A DNA stretch of 41,967 bases from an uncultured Flavobacteriaceae bacterium (GCA_938029725.1 CALHGE010000004.1:1-41967), one strand, 5' to 3'; shown: positions 17,784 through 26,000, numbered from the stretch's first letter. Numbers and translations: made by a program. The notes: generated from the letters alone by a model not told the origin.

Positions 17784-18260
17784 ATGTATAAAATTAGAGA
17801 AGCAGTGGCAGAAGATATGCCACAAGTATTGGGTCTTATTACAGAATTAGCCTCTTTTGAAAAGGAGCACGACGCCGTTGAAGTAACTTCCGAAGATTTA
17901 GTAAATGATGGTTTTGGTAACGAAAAACGCTTTCAATGCTTCGTTGCGGAGTCTGATGGTTCTTTAGTGGGCATGGCATTAGTATACCCTAGATATTCTA
18001 CTTGGAAAGGACCGGTTATCCACTTAGAAGATCTTATTGTTACTGAGCAAATGCGGGGAAGCGGATTGGGCAGCGCCCTCTTAGGCGAAGTAGTTAAATA
18101 CGGACATAATTTGGGTGTTAAGCGCATCAGTTGGGAAGTTATAGATTGGAACGAACCCGCCATCACTTTTTATGAAAAGAAGGGAGCACGAGTAATGCGA
18201 GATTGGGATGTTGTTCAATTAGATGAACAAGGAATGAAAGCTTTTCTAGAAAACATATAG
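17784..18260 (+). CDS. GNAT family N-acetyltransferase (diamine acetyltransferase-like)
   Basis: 158-residue GNAT-fold acetyltransferase. The acetyl-CoA loop is the QMRGSGLGSALL stretch after the strand LEDLIVT, and the C-terminal NEPAITFYEKKGARVM is the typical motif B. The overall pattern, with an N-terminal IREAVAEDMPQVLGLI and PRYSTWKGP, resembles the spermidine/spermine (diamine) acetyltransferase subgroup, but the acceptor cannot be fixed from sequence. It is 46 bases upstream of the aspartate kinase gene and probably cotranscribed. Confidence 0.85.
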   Translation: MYKIREAVAEDMPQVLGLITELASFEKEHDAVEVTSEDLVNDGFGNEKRFQCFVAESDGSLVGMALVYPRYSTWKGPVIHLEDLIVTEQMRGSGLGSALLGEVVKYGHNLGVKRISWEVIDWNEPAITFYEKKGARVMRDWDVVQLDEQGMKAFLENI

Positions 18261-18306
18261 TAAAGATTACCGACTTTAGGTTAATGACAATAAACAAGTA
18301 GTAGTA

Positions 18307-19563
18307 ATGCGAGTATTCAAGTTTGGAGGTGCATCGATTAAAGATGCTGACGGAGTTAAAAATGTAGTTAGTGTGCTGCAAGAGGTAGGTTATGAAAACA
18401 CCTTGGTGGTAGTTTCTGCAATGGGGAAAATTACAAATGCCATGGAGGCTATTGTGAATGCGTATTTTGAAGATAAGAACTCTGTAAAGACAGCTATTCA
18501 AGACGTTATTAAATTCCATAATGATATTCTTTCCGATCTATTTCCAAATAGTAAGCATCCAATTTTCAATCAAGTAAAATCACTTTTTGATGAAGTACAG
18601 GGTTTTTTAGTTTGGAATAAATCACCGCATTATAATTTCGTTTATGACCAAGTTGTTGGCTACGGTGAGTTGGTGGCTACAAGCATAATTAGCGGATACT
18701 TAAATGAAGTAGGCCTAAACAACAATTGGTTAGATGTTCGTGAATTGATAAAAACGGATAATAACTACCGAGATACAACTGTTGATTGGGCTAGTACGCA
18801 AGCCAATGTTTCTAAAGTGATAGACCAAAAAATATTGAACATTACACAAGGTTTTCTAGGAAGTGATAATAACAACTTTACAACAACTCTAGGAAGAGAG
18901 GGTTCTGATTATTCTGCAGCTATTTTAGCCTATTGTTTAAATGCTACGTCTGTTACAATTTGGAAAGACGTTCCAGGAGTTTTAAACGCAGATCCAAGAT
19001 ATTTTAAAGAGACACAGTTGTTGAATACGATTTCATATCGCGAGGCAATTGAACTTGCGTTTTATGGTGCTTCTGTAATTCACCCAAAAACATTACAGCC
19101 GCTTCAGGGTAAAGAAATTCCCTTGCATGTAAAGTCTTTTTTAAATCCAAAAAATAAAGGAACAATCGTTGGTAAGGGTGTTGCAATTGAGCCCGAAGTG
19201 CCGTGTTTTATTGTAAAAAAGGACCAAGTATTGATTAAATTATCTTCTTTAGATTTTTCTTTTATCGTTGAGGATAGTATTAGCGAACTGTTTAAAATGT
19301 TTCATGAGTATAAGATGAAAGTAGATTTGATTCAAAATTCTGCGATTAGCTTTTCGGTCTGTGTAGACAATAAATTCGGCAGACTTGAAGAGCTTTTGAG
19401 CAATTTAAAAAGCAGGTTTAAGGTTACTTGTCAAGAAGATGTTTCCCTGTATACCATACGTCATTTTAACACCAAAGCTATAGCATCTCTTTTGAATGGC
19501 CATGAAGTTCTTCTAGAGCAAAGAGGTAAGGAGACCGTGCAATTTGTAATCAAACAGTTTTAA
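18307..19563 (+). CDS. aspartate kinase
   Basis: 418-residue aspartokinase, first step of lysine/threonine/methionine synthesis (phosphorylation of aspartate). KFGGAS at 5-10 is the conserved ATP/substrate loop (KFGGTS in most), and TTLGREGSDYSAA and WKDVPGVLNADPR are typical. The C-terminal 130 residues (from about 290) look like two degenerate ACT domains, giving a compact monofunctional enzyme with no homoserine dehydrogenase fused. Flavobacteria often carry this short form besides a ThrA fusion elsewhere. It follows a GNAT gene in the same direction, and the ACT protein at 5578-6237 is a separate gene. Feedback inhibition is likely but its effector cannot be read. Confidence 0.92.
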   Translation: MRVFKFGGASIKDADGVKNVVSVLQEVGYENTLVVVSAMGKITNAMEAIVNAYFEDKNSVKTAIQDVIKFHNDILSDLFPNSKHPIFNQVKSLFDEVQGFLVWNKSPHYNFVYDQVVGYGELVATSIISGYLNEVGLNNNWLDVRELIKTDNNYRDTTVDWASTQANVSKVIDQKILNITQGFLGSDNNNFTTTLGREGSDYSAAILAYCLNATSVTIWKDVPGVLNADPRYFKETQLLNTISYREAIELAFYGASVIHPKTLQPLQGKEIPLHVKSFLNPKNKGTIVGKGVAIEPEVPCFIVKKDQVLIKLSSLDFSFIVEDSISELFKMFHEYKMKVDLIQNSAISFSVCVDNKFGRLEELLSNLKSRFKVTCQEDVSLYTIRHFNTKAIASLLNGHEVLLEQRGKETVQFVIKQF

Positions 19564-19659
19564 AGCGGTATATTCATAAAAGCTTGTCTTTGAAAATGTT
19601 AAATTACCTTTCTCAACTGCGGATTATGTTATATTTACCGTTACTTAAATTATACATGA

Positions 19660-21477
19660 ATGGGTTTAGTAACCGCGAAAGAATTGGCGAAAGCCATTAA
19701 GCTTGATAAATATGGCTCTTTCGGCGTTTTTATAGGTTGGTTTCTACTGAAGGTTACTCGAATATCAAGTATCAACAGATACTATGATAGTATAAAACAC
19801 CTAGACGCAGATGCATATGCAGAAGCTATTCTCAAGTATTACGAAATAGACTTTGAAATTCCGGAAGAAGATTTTAAAAGGCTACCCAAAGACGGTGCTT
19901 ATATAACGATTTCGAACCATCCGTTAGGGGGTATTGATGGCATACTTCTTTTTAAACTATTGCATGGGCAAAGGTCGGATTATAAAATTATGGCCAATTT
20001 CTTGTTGCAGCGAATGGCTCCTATTGAACCCTACATAATTCCTGTAAACCCATTTGAGAATAGAAAAGACGTTCGAAGTAGTATTGCTGGTTTCAAAAGC
20101 GCTTTACTGCATTTAAAAGCTGGTCATCCGTTGGGGGTTTTTCCTGCAGGAGAGGTCTCAACACATAAAGACGGAAAGTTGATCGTTGACAAAGCTTGGG
20201 AGACGGCAGCTTTAAAATTAATCCGCAAAGCGGAAGTGCCCGTGGTTCCTATTTACTTTCATGCTAGAAATAGCAAGCTTTTCTATCGTTTGGCTAAAAT
20301 GAGCGCTATTTTTCGAACGGCGAAGATACCTTCTGAGGTACTTAGCCAAAGAAATCGACCCATTAAAGTGCGTATTGGGCAGCCCATACCAGTAAAAGTA
20401 CAACAAGAACAAGATAGCTTTGAGGATTTTGGAGATTTACTCCGCAAGAAACTATATATTCTTTCCAATGCTTATGAAAAGGAGCGATTGATAGATCAAA
20501 TTCCGACCACTTTAAAGCTTCCTAAACAGCCTAGAAAGATCGTTAACGCTGTTCGTACCGAGGTTATTGAGGGTGAGATTGAAAAGTTGATTGAGAAGGA
20601 CAGAAGAATGTTGAAGAGCAAAAATTATGAAGTTTTTTTAGCTCCAGCCAGTGAAATGCCTTTTATTCTCAAAGAAATCGGCAGACAGCGCGAAATTACC
20701 TTTAGGGCAATAGGAGAAGGCACTAATAATTCGACTGACATTGATAAGTTTGATGCCTATTACCATCACATGTTTCTTTGGGATACCCAAGCAAAGGCTA
20801 TCGCCGGCGCGTATCGCATGGGCTTAGGCTCTGAAATTTTCGCAAAGTACGGTATAGATGGGTTTTATTTACAAGATTTATTTCGTTTTGAGCCCGAACT
20901 TTTTGGTATGATGCAGCAATCTATAGAAATGGGGCGAGCGTATATTATCAAGGAATATCAGCAAAAACCGATGCCCTTATTTTTGCTTTGGAAGGGCATC
21001 GTGCATACCACATTACTCTACCCTGAGCATAAGTATTTGATTGGAGGAGTAAGCATCAGTAACCAGTTTTCAAATTTCTCAAAATCGCTCATGATTGAGT
21101 TTATGAAATCACATTATTGGGACCCGTATGTAGCGCAGTACATTCGCCCTAAAAAGGAATTCAAGGTGAAGCTAAATGATGCTGACAAAGAGTTTGTATT
21201 TGATGAAACTCAAGCAGATTTGAATAAGTTTGACCGCCTCATTGAGGAGGTTGAACCTGGTAGTCTTCGTTTACCCGTATTAATTAAGAAATACATCAAA
21301 CAGAATGCAAAGGTTATAGCATTTAATGTAGACCCGCTCTTCAATAATTCAGTAGACGGCTTAATGTACATCAAAATAGCAGACCTTCCAGAAAGCACTG
21401 TAAAACCTGTTATGGAAGAGTTTCAAGCTGAGCTAGAGCGTAAATTCGCTGAGGCAAATCAAACTGAAAACTCTTAA
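19660..21477 (+). CDS. OlsF-like bifunctional acyltransferase (amino-acid lipid synthesis)
   Basis: 605-residue fusion. Residues about 1-290 form a lysophospholipid-acyltransferase-like domain with NHPLGGIDG (86-94) and FPAGEVS (161-167); the His and Asp are five residues apart, not the four of the classic HX4D, as in the group making aminolipids. Residues about 310-540 resemble the OlsB/GNAT-like N-acyltransferase (FRAIGEGTNN, GAYRMGLGSEI, LIGGVSISNQF). This arrangement matches OlsF, which attaches both acyl chains to ornithine in Serratia and Flavobacterium relatives; a glycine-type lipid is an alternative in Bacteroidota. It acts at the inner membrane. The gene is a single unit ending 51 bases from the convergent arsC. 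A weak TATATTTA box lies about 20 bases before the ATG. Confidence 0.8.
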   Translation: MGLVTAKELAKAIKLDKYGSFGVFIGWFLLKVTRISSINRYYDSIKHLDADAYAEAILKYYEIDFEIPEEDFKRLPKDGAYITISNHPLGGIDGILLFKLLHGQRSDYKIMANFLLQRMAPIEPYIIPVNPFENRKDVRSSIAGFKSALLHLKAGHPLGVFPAGEVSTHKDGKLIVDKAWETAALKLIRKAEVPVVPIYFHARNSKLFYRLAKMSAIFRTAKIPSEVLSQRNRPIKVRIGQPIPVKVQQEQDSFEDFGDLLRKKLYILSNAYEKERLIDQIPTTLKLPKQPRKIVNAVRTEVIEGEIEKLIEKDRRMLKSKNYEVFLAPASEMPFILKEIGRQREITFRAIGEGTNNSTDIDKFDAYYHHMFLWDTQAKAIAGAYRMGLGSEIFAKYGIDGFYLQDLFRFEPELFGMMQQSIEMGRAYIIKEYQQKPMPLFLLWKGIVHTTLLYPEHKYLIGGVSISNQFSNFSKSLMIEFMKSHYWDPYVAQYIRPKKEFKVKLNDADKEFVFDETQADLNKFDRLIEEVEPGSLRLPVLIKKYIKQNAKVIAFNVDPLFNNSVDGLMYIKIADLPESTVKPVMEEFQAELERKFAEANQTENS

Positions 21478-21528
21478 GAATAATTTTCCCTTTAAAAACT
21501 TTTTAGAAATCCGTGATGCTTTGAAATG

Positions 21529-22152
21529 CTAGCTGCTTTCCTGCATCACATAGAGAAGTTCAGTAGCAATTTGGAGGCTTCTTTCGTGATATTTTTCTTT
21601 TTGCAAGGGCGTGTTGTCAAAGGCTTTTGGGTCTTCAAAAGTTATCGGAAACCTAGCATCAGAACCACCAACAATAGGACAGCCCTTATCGGCGGATGAA
21701 CAGGTCATAATGGCCGCAAAATTGGATTTCGGGTTAAAGTCATCATCAAAGGTTTTAGAGAAACCGATAACAGGGTGCGCGTCAGCAGCATATTTAATAT
21801 GATACACAGGGTTTGGAGGATCAGAGAGGGTGCTGATCTGAAACCCTATATTTTTCAAGGTTTCAGCGGCCATCGGAAATAAGGCAGTAGCTTCGGTTCC
21901 GCCAGAGTAGCAAGTGATATTTTTTATACCCACATAATAAGCTAAAGTTTGAGCCCATACCTGAGATAGATGACTTCTTCTTGAATTATGGGTACAAATA
22001 AAATTAAGCGCTATCGCTTCGTTGTTTTTGATTTTATTCTTGATATAACTTACCAGAGGACCTAGAACCGCTTTTCGGTTCTCAGAGATCTCATCAATTT
22101 GTAAAGACTTGATAGTTTTTTCTATGGTTTGAAATAGTTGTTCTTCTGCCAT
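21529..22152 (-). CDS. arsC: arsenate reductase-like low-molecular-weight tyrosine phosphatase (ArsC)
   Basis: 207-residue protein of the low-molecular-weight phosphotyrosine phosphatase/arsenate reductase fold with an N-terminal helical extension of about 45 residues common in Bacteroidota. The catalytic P-loop is CTHNSRRS (C53, R59), and later motifs include YSGGTEATALFP and a D-x-D-like region. I start at the ATG 22150-22152 (MAEEQLFQ); the longer frame into the GNAT gene is unlikely. It is the last gene of an operon with arsR, DUF6428 and a GNAT gene (8-base gap), which points to As(V) reduction rather than protein dephosphorylation. No arsenite efflux pump follows. Confidence 0.85.
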   Translation of the reverse strand: MAEEQLFQTIEKTIKSLQIDEISENRKAVLGPLVSYIKNKIKNNEAIALNFICTHNSRRSHLSQVWAQTLAYYVGIKNITCYSGGTEATALFPMAAETLKNIGFQISTLSDPPNPVYHIKYAADAHPVIGFSKTFDDDFNPKSNFAAIMTCSSADKGCPIVGGSDARFPITFEDPKAFDNTPLQKEKYHERSLQIATELLYVMQESS

Positions 22153-22160
22153 CTTTATTT

Positions 22161-22649
22161 TTATATACCTACTGTTACACTTCGTCGCTCGAAAAGGAGA
22201 TTGTCTTTCCAAACGCCCTTTAATTTACCCACCTTTTCACGTTTGCCAATATATCGAAAGCCTACTTTTTTATGCAGTGCTATACTGGCTTCATTTTCCA
22301 GAAAAATACCTGCTTGAATGGTCCAAAGGCCTTCTTTTTCACTTTCGGTAATCAAAGTTTCTAGTAGTGCTTTGCCAGCCCCTTTGCCGCGACTGTTACT
22401 GCCAACATATACGCTAACTTCTGCAATGCCACCATAAACACATCTGTTTGAAACAGGCGATAATGCCGCCCAACCCAGTACCATATCATTTTCGGTTGCA
22501 ACGATACGGCAGGTCGACATATGAGCAGTATTCCACGCTTCGTAGCTTGGTGTGCTCGTCTCGAAAGTGGCAAAGCCAGTAGCAATACCTTCTGTATAAA
22601 TTTTAGCGACTGCTGGCCAATCTGAAGCGGACATTTTTCGAATGTTCAT
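22161..22649 (-). CDS. GNAT acetyltransferase, phosphinothricin-acetyltransferase-like (ArsN-like)
   Basis: 162-residue GNAT protein resembling phosphinothricin acetyltransferases: IRKMSASDWPAVAKIYTEGI at the N-terminus, TFETSTPSYEAW, the acetyl-CoA loop SRGKGAGKALLETL and the C-terminal NEASIALHKKVGFRYIG. I start at ATG 22647-22649, 10 bases after the DUF6428 stop; the frame extends further upstream but into that gene. In an arsenic-type operon this fits ArsN-type enzymes, some of which acetylate the arsenic-containing antibiotic arsinothricin. The specificity is an inference from context; a general amino-acid-analogue acetyltransferase is the alternative. Confidence 0.82.
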   Translation of the reverse strand: MNIRKMSASDWPAVAKIYTEGIATGFATFETSTPSYEAWNTAHMSTCRIVATENDMVLGWAALSPVSNRCVYGGIAEVSVYVGSNSRGKGAGKALLETLITESEKEGLWTIQAGIFLENEASIALHKKVGFRYIGKREKVGKLKGVWKDNLLFERRSVTVGI

Positions 22650-22659
22650 AGGGTTTAAT

Positions 22660-23148
22660 TTAGCAGCATCCGCCTCCAGGAGTACATGCGTTATCATCTT
22701 CCACGCTAATTTCTGCAGGAATTCCGCAGGTCTCTTTAGCTTTACAGTCGGTACGTTCTACGCCTAGTTTCATGATCATCTGATCAGCACGAACTTCATA
22801 GCCATGCACAAAGAGTTGTGCCGTATGAAAATCAGGATTGCTGTATTCAAATTTAACCTCTACTTCTTTTTCCATAGGTTTGATAGCATCCACCTTGTTG
22901 AGAATGTCAAGGGCTTTATTGGCAGACATGTAATCGCGTTTACCCTTCTCCTCCGGACTTTCCCATAATTGGATGATGGTTTCTTTCCAGAAATCAGTTC
23001 CTGCTCCACAATCGATAGAATCAACCGTGATATTTTTAATTTCGGTAATGTGATAGTTAGCAGCAACCAAGTGTCCGTTTTTATACTCAAAAAGGAGACT
23101 TTTATTCGGATGCGTTTTTAATAGGGATAAAAATTCGTTTGTTTTCAT
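22660..23148 (-). CDS. DUF6428 family cysteine-rich protein of the ars operon
   Basis: 162-residue protein of unknown function, matching what I know as DUF6428, a family found next to arsR in flavobacteria. Start chosen at ATG 23146-23148, 11 bases past the arsR stop, with MKTNEFLSLL. It has six cysteines: C47, C135, C141, C155, C161 and C162, the last three in the tail ACTPGGGCC. No signal peptide or membrane segment is seen. The C-terminal Cys cluster resembles a soft-metal or arsenite ligand set; a trafficking or buffering role like the ArsD chaperone is an inference. Operon position second after the regulator supports an arsenic link. Confidence 0.75.
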   Translation of the reverse strand: MKTNEFLSLLKTHPNKSLLFEYKNGHLVAANYHITEIKNITVDSIDCGAGTDFWKETIIQLWESPEEKGKRDYMSANKALDILNKVDAIKPMEKEVEVKFEYSNPDFHTAQLFVHGYEVRADQMIMKLGVERTDCKAKETCGIPAEISVEDDNACTPGGGCC

Positions 23149-23159
23149 ATGTAGAGGTT

Positions 23160-23483
23160 TTAACAACAGTTAAAGGTAGTTTTATCAAAGAAGGAGTTTA
23201 GAAGGTCTTGTATTTCCTTCCATTTTTCGAGGTTGATACAATAGCATATTTTTTTGCCATCAATCTCACCCTTTATTAAATCAATACTTTTTAGTTCTTT
23301 CAAATGCTGGGAAATGGTGGGTTGAGCCAGCCCAATTTCGTCTACAATATCATTGCAAATACAAGCTTTTTGCCCACTGATATATTGTAGTATAGCGATA
23401 CGTGCAGGGTTCGCTAGTACTTTAAATATAGTAGCCAATTCGTTTTGCTTGTTATTGAATATTTGCGTCTTAGTACTGCCCAT
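23160..23483 (-). CDS. arsR: ArsR/SmtB family repressor
   Basis: 107-residue winged-helix repressor. The pattern LANPARIAILQYIS, the recognition helix LAQPTISQHLKELK and the beta wing GEIDGKKICYCI are typical. Candidate arsenite ligands are C41 and C43 (KACICND, at the place of the ELCVCDL motif), C80/C82 and a terminal C106-C107 pair. It heads the operon arsR, DUF6428, GNAT, arsC and has a 12-bp palindrome just upstream, overlapping a -7-like box, so autorepression relieved by metalloid is likely. The inducing ion is not proved. Confidence 0.92.
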   Translation of the reverse strand: MGSTKTQIFNNKQNELATIFKVLANPARIAILQYISGQKACICNDIVDEIGLAQPTISQHLKELKSIDLIKGEIDGKKICYCINLEKWKEIQDLLNSFFDKTTFNCC

Positions 23484-23494
23484 TTCGTATTTGT

Positions 23495-23506
23495 ATATTG
23501 CAATAT
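23495..23506. promoter_or_regulatory. candidate ArsR operator (ATATTGCAATAT)
   Basis: Perfect 12-bp palindrome centred 17 bases upstream of the arsR ATG; flanking bases extend it as an imperfect repeat. It overlaps the minus-strand octamer TAATATTG (23501-23508), a 7/8 match to TAnnTTTG, so bound repressor would block the promoter. Function is inferred from place and symmetry. Confidence 0.6.
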
Positions 23507-23524
23507 TACGATATTAGATGTAAT

Positions 23525-23557
23525 AAAAAAAGCCAAATTGTAAAAATCTGACTTTTT
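23525..23557 (-). terminator. probable terminator of the TM2 gene
   Basis: On the minus strand, AAAAAGTC and GGCTTTTTTT can pair (one G-U type pair) around a loop of about 15 bases and end in seven T. The position, 10-40 bases after the TM2 gene stop and upstream of arsR, suits a terminator, although the stem is GC-poor. Confidence 0.5.
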
Positions 23558-23565
23558 CTAATTTT

Positions 23566-24066
23566 CTAGAACCAGGGTTTTCTGCCTACTTGGTAGGTAT
23601 TGTAAAACTCTTCATCTGTTTTTGTAAGATACATGATGCCTTCTATTAAGCCAACAATAGCGGTTGCCATCACTATAAAACTTCCTATTACAAAGCACAT
23701 GGTTGCATAGCCAATAATGGTTGCAACTAAAAGAATAATCCCTTCTTTTTTATACCCAAGTATGAACTTATGAACTCCAAGCGAACCAAGAACAATAGCT
23801 AAGATGCCGGCTAATATTCTTTTATTTTCACCTCCAACTTCACCAAAGGCTTCCTTTGCACTTTCGGTAAACTCATTTGCAGTTTTCTTCGCATCATCAG
23901 CAAAGTCACTAGCAGCTTCTTTGGCATCCTCTGCAAACTCTTTCGTCGCTTCTTTTGCTTCCTCGAACTTCTCACCTGCTTTTCCTCCTAATTCACTAGC
24001 TTTATCTTTTGCAGCATCAAAAGCATCTTCTGCCTTATCACCTAAATCTTTATGTTCTTCTGACAT
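23566..24066 (-). CDS. TM2 domain protein with N-terminal amphipathic 11-residue repeats
   Basis: 166-residue inner-membrane protein. Residues 1-80 are almost wholly Ala, Glu, Asp, Lys and Phe and contain at least four 11-residue repeats with an Ala-Lys pair at 37-38, 48-49, 59-60 and 70-71 and a Phe in each (34, 44, 55, 66), as in LEA-like or apolipoprotein-like amphipathic helices. Residues 80-145 are a TM2 domain: KRILAGILAIVLGSLGVHKF, then GYKKEGIILL and two membrane helices. TM2 proteins have no assigned biochemical function. The repeat segment likely lies along a membrane surface or oligomerises. The gene is between arsR and DUF1801 with its own terminator. Confidence 0.8.
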   Translation of the reverse strand: MSEEHKDLGDKAEDAFDAAKDKASELGGKAGEKFEEAKEATKEFAEDAKEAASDFADDAKKTANEFTESAKEAFGEVGGENKRILAGILAIVLGSLGVHKFILGYKKEGIILLVATIIGYATMCFVIGSFIVMATAIVGLIEGIMYLTKTDEEFYNTYQVGRKPWF

Positions 24067-24157
24067 CCTATTATTTTTTACTGGTTAATTGTATGGTTAA
24101 ATGTAGCAAATATTTCTAGATCAAAGAAATACGGCATAAATGCCTTCTTTTTAAAAA

Positions 24158-24616
24158 TCACTTAGGCTTATAATTTTTCTCGTAAAGGGCGATCCAATCG
24201 GTAACCGTTAGCTTTTTACAAAGGGCTCCAATCAGTTCATATGGAATCGTTTCCATCTTTTTAAATCGGATGCAGCTTTTACCCATATCCAATTTTGTGT
24301 TTACATATTTCGAATATTCCCCAACAAACCAATCACTTAATGCGGGGTCAGCGTAGATGCCTGAATGATATAAAGCAATAAAATTCTTTTGTGAAGCGAT
24401 GTTTATAAAAGGTAAGGGGAGTGAGGTATCACAATGATAACCATCAGGGTAAACGGAATGGGGTACTACAAAACCCAACATGCCATAACTCATTTGTTCT
24501 TGAAACCCTTTTGGAAGGTTCATAGCGATTACGGCTCTCAATTTAGATATTGCTGCCTGCCTAACTGGCGTAAGTTGTTGGATGTACTCCTCGGGTGAGT
24601 TTGCTTTATATTGCAT
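24158..24616 (-). CDS. DUF1801 domain protein (YdhG-like)
   Basis: 152-residue DUF1801 protein: EYIQQLTPVRQAAISKLRAVI, then PKGFQEQMSYGMLGFVVPHS, and FIALYHSGIYAD, with the C-terminal GKSCIRFKKMETIP. These match the YdhG/frataxin-like DUF1801 family of unknown function; some homologues are involved in iron handling but nothing here shows it. I start at ATG 24614-24616 (MQYKANSPEEY), which leaves a 31-base gap to the upstream dehydrogenase; the longer frame would overlap that gene. Soluble, cytoplasmic. Confidence 0.85.
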   Translation of the reverse strand: MQYKANSPEEYIQQLTPVRQAAISKLRAVIAMNLPKGFQEQMSYGMLGFVVPHSVYPDGYHCDTSLPLPFINIASQKNFIALYHSGIYADPALSDWFVGEYSKYVNTKLDMGKSCIRFKKMETIPYELIGALCKKLTVTDWIALYEKNYKPK

Positions 24617-24647
24617 GACGCCATATGTATAAGTTAGTTTTATAAAG

Positions 24648-25589
24648 TTAGCAAAATTTCTCTTTGACTTTATCAACTACAGTTTGGGCAAGTTTTATTT
24701 TACTTTCAGCAGTCCAACCGGCAACATGGGGAGATAAAATAACGGTATTAGCTGTAATGAGGTATTGAAAGGCTTCAGGCATTTTAGCATCCATAAACAT
24801 ATTTTCGAATGATGCTTTTTCATACTCAAGTACATCCAAACCAGCGCCAAGAATTTGTTCAGATTTTAGAGCGGCTACCAAATCTTCGGTAACTATACAT
24901 TTGCCTCTAGCGGTATTAATTAACCAAAATGGCTTTTGAAATTTATCAATGAATTCCTTATTAATCATACCTGTGGTGCTTTCTGTCTGAGGCACATGAA
25001 GGCTAATAATATCAGAACGTTGTTGCAGTTCCATAATGCCTACTTGTCGGGCATTCTCATCTTCTACACCACCTTGAATATCATAACATATAACTTCGGC
25101 AACATCAAAACCTTTTAGCTTCTTAGCAAAGGCTTTTCCCATATTTCCGTAGCCTATGATTCCGACGGTTTTGCCTTCCACTTCAATGCCGCGATTAGCT
25201 TCACGGTTCCATTGACCAGAGCAGACCTCCTGATGGGCAGTATGTAATTTATTAAAAAGTGATAATAACATACCTAAGGCATGTTCACCTACGGCATTAC
25301 GATTGCCTTCAGGTGCAGCAGCTAAGAAAATGTCCATTGATTTAGCATAGCCTGTATCTATGTTTTCTAAACCTGCACCCAGTCTACCTATGAATTTGAG
25401 CTTAGTGGCTTTTTCAAGAAAGGCTTCATCTAAAGTAAAACGACTTCGAATAATAATACCATCATAGTCATGTATTTTGTGCATGACCTCTTCTTTTGTT
25501 GAGGTGTAATCTTCTTCATTCTGAAACCCTAAAGCTTCAAATTGCTCAATAATTAAAGGGTGATTTGTGTCTAGGTGGAGGATTTTCAT
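24648..25589 (-). CDS. D-2-hydroxyacid dehydrogenase (phosphoglycerate dehydrogenase-like)
   Basis: 313-residue NAD-dependent 2-hydroxyacid dehydrogenase. The Rossmann loop is GYGNMG (146-151) with an aspartate (D170) at the end of strand beta-2, favouring NAD. Catalytic residues are R228 (NTARGK), E255 and H288 (SPHVAGWT). N-terminal half as in SerA, but there is no C-terminal ACT or regulatory domain, so feedback inhibition by serine through such a domain is not possible. Serine synthesis is plausible; other 2-hydroxyacids cannot be excluded. It sits between a cupin and DUF1801 on the same strand, 9 bases from the cupin stop. Confidence 0.9.
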   Translation of the reverse strand: MKILHLDTNHPLIIEQFEALGFQNEEDYTSTKEEVMHKIHDYDGIIIRSRFTLDEAFLEKATKLKFIGRLGAGLENIDTGYAKSMDIFLAAAPEGNRNAVGEHALGMLLSLFNKLHTAHQEVCSGQWNREANRGIEVEGKTVGIIGYGNMGKAFAKKLKGFDVAEVICYDIQGGVEDENARQVGIMELQQRSDIISLHVPQTESTTGMINKEFIDKFQKPFWLINTARGKCIVTEDLVAALKSEQILGAGLDVLEYEKASFENMFMDAKMPEAFQYLITANTVILSPHVAGWTAESKIKLAQTVVDKVKEKFC

Positions 25590-25598
25590 TGCTTGAAT

Positions 25599-25964
25599 TT
25601 AGATTTTAGGATAATGGCTTTGTGTCTTTTCATGTCTGACTTCGCCCGTATGTGCTGTGTTTATTTTTTCAAAAAGTAAGAGCTCTACTACTTCTCCATT
25701 TTTGGTAGATGGGCAATGTTCTACACCTTTCGGAACAACAATGATTTCACCTTCCTTGACAACTTCTGTTCTATGACGGAATTTCATATAAAGCGTTCCT
25801 TTTAAAACCTGAAAAAGTTCATCTTCCTTTTCATGCGCGTGCCACACAAACTCTCCTTTAACTTTGGCAAGAATCACCTGCATATCATCAACAACTGCGA
25901 TTTGATGCGGATGCCATTGCTTGCTGAAGAGGGCATGTTTTTCTTTTAGATTGATGGGTTTCAT
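25599..25964 (-). CDS. small cupin-domain protein
   Basis: 121-residue single cupin (RmlC-like jelly roll). Metal-binding positions follow the cupin pattern: WHAHEKEDELFQVLKG supplies H, H and E, and VPKGVEHCP the last His. Enzyme activity is unknown; small cupins of this size are often isomerases, dioxygenases or sugar-binding proteins. It begins 36 bases after mgtE and precedes the dehydrogenase by 9 bases, so it likely shares their transcript. Confidence 0.85.
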   Translation of the reverse strand: MKPINLKEKHALFSKQWHPHQIAVVDDMQVILAKVKGEFVWHAHEKEDELFQVLKGTLYMKFRHRTEVVKEGEIIVVPKGVEHCPSTKNGEVVELLLFEKINTAHTGEVRHEKTQSHYPKI

Positions 25965-26000
25965 AGCGACAGAATTAAGTATTAAAAAAGGGCAGGCTTA

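Noticed and set aside
21513..21549. Inverted repeat GTGATGC/GCATCAC at the end of arsC
   Set aside because: A long loop, no T run, and it lies partly in coding sequence, so it is not a convincing terminator.
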